Assembly (NCBI GenBank): GCA_964246705.1
Contig: CAXTRQ010000004.1
Location: forward strand, 20,209 to 84,208
DNA from: DASZCR01 sp964246705
GTDB lineage: Bacteria > Acidobacteriota > Blastocatellia > Pyrinomonadales > Pyrinomonadaceae
Length of the DNA: 64,000 nt
Reading direction: 5' to 3'
Shown here: positions 63,771 through 64,000 of the stretch, in pieces
Numbering within the stretch: position 1 is the first letter of the stretch
Layout: each line of letters opens with the position of its first letter
Made by a program: the position numbers and the translations under genes
The notes under the pieces: model-generated
What the model was told of the DNA's origin: nothing
The model's database searches: none
The model's input: the letters and a program-made list of their open reading frames with translations, nothing else

Positions 63771-64000
63771 TCAGCGCAGTACCCCGTCGGTCTTCAACTC
63801 AGGGTCATAGGCGACGAGAGCGCGTTGTGCGTCCAGAGCCTCGCTACCGCCCTTTTCGCTCGTCAGGAAGAGGAAGCGCAGGTAATCTTCAATGGCCTGC
63901 TGCCGGTTCGCGGCGCTCCGCGCTCTCTTGTAATAACTCGCTGGCAACGCGCGCAGTTGCGCGTAGGCGTGCGCGCGCGCCTGAGTCAGCACCCGCCCAC
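63771..64000 (-). CDS. Protein with helical repeats, 5' part beyond window
   Basis: The frame is open to the right edge with no confirmed start; it ends at 63771 as LKTDGVLR. The visible 76 residues are helical (ARAHAYAQLRALPASYYKRA; RQQAIEDYLRFLFLTSEKGG) and look TPR-like. It stops 50 bases upstream of the PEGA gene start and is probably cotranscribed with it. The function is unknown. Confidence 0.55.
   Translation of the reverse strand, partial: GRVLTQARAHAYAQLRALPASYYKRARSAANRQQAIEDYLRFLFLTSEKGGSEALDAQRALVAYDPELKTDGVLR

Overview
The window looks like a chromosomal piece of an Acidobacteriota genome, most likely class Blastocatellia (Pyrinomonas-like). This is inferred from the gene repertoire: an Oar-type TonB-dependent receptor with a carboxypeptidase-like N-terminal domain, two CRTAC1 (FG-GAP + ASPIC/UnbV) secreted proteins, large secreted TPR proteins, CadC-like membrane regulators and small zinc-ribbon proteins. 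Two runs of N (15438-15487 and 44380-44400) mark assembly gaps, each inside a gene.

Layout. (1) 1-4636, minus strand: the start of a bacterial microcompartment (BMC) operon. In transcription order it holds a hexameric shell protein, a CoA-acylating aldehyde dehydrogenase with an internal encapsulation-type helix and a EutQ/EutT-like tail, a EutN/CcmL vertex protein, an ACT-domain protein, a tail-anchored zinc-ribbon protein and a DUF711 protein cut by the window edge. The four larger intergenic gaps are filled by hairpin-forming repeats. (2) 4764-8547, plus strand: RodZ-like protein, guaB, diacylglycerol-kinase-family lipid kinase. (3) 8544-10927, minus strand: small membrane protein and M61 peptidase. 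(4) 11227-18252, plus strand: alanyl-tRNA editing protein followed by tRNA-Ala(CGC), CASTOR/POLLUX-like channel, UPF0182 membrane protein (split by a gap), small zinc ribbon. (5) 18336-19872, minus strand: DUF1223 and a secreted coiled-coil protein.

(6) 20151-38022: a glycan-related locus. GH20 hexosaminidase (+), then a minus-strand operon TonB receptor > TPR > TPR > CRTAC1 > CRTAC1 with overlapping reading frames, a divergent single-pass membrane regulator (+) and a GH3 glucosidase (-). A 32-bp motif is shared between the upstream regions of GH20 and of the regulator. (7) 38280-51687, minus strand: patatin-like lipase, two MacB/FtsX-type permeases, a phasin-like repeat protein, a molybdopterin oxidoreductase (split by a gap), an alpha/beta lipase, a wax ester synthase/DGAT, a CYP102-type P450-reductase fusion and a GNAT acetyltransferase. 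This set points to neutral-lipid storage and turnover. (8) 51847-54758, minus strand: LRR protein and SWIM zinc-finger protein, followed by about 1 kb without a convincing gene. (9) 55788-61727, minus strand: a PaoABC-type aldehyde oxidoreductase with Tat signal, its XdhC/PaoD maturation factor and a MocA cytidylyltransferase. (10) 62084-64000, minus strand: a 40-residue zinc ribbon, a PEGA-domain protein and the end of a further gene.

The least ordinary parts are the BMC operon (an ACT/DUF711 pair with shell proteins, plus repeats that shape its leaders), the shared motif in the glycan locus, and the lipid cluster. Non-coding repeats of at least three sequence families, all built from short varied words, occur in intergenic spacers and once inside a coding linker.
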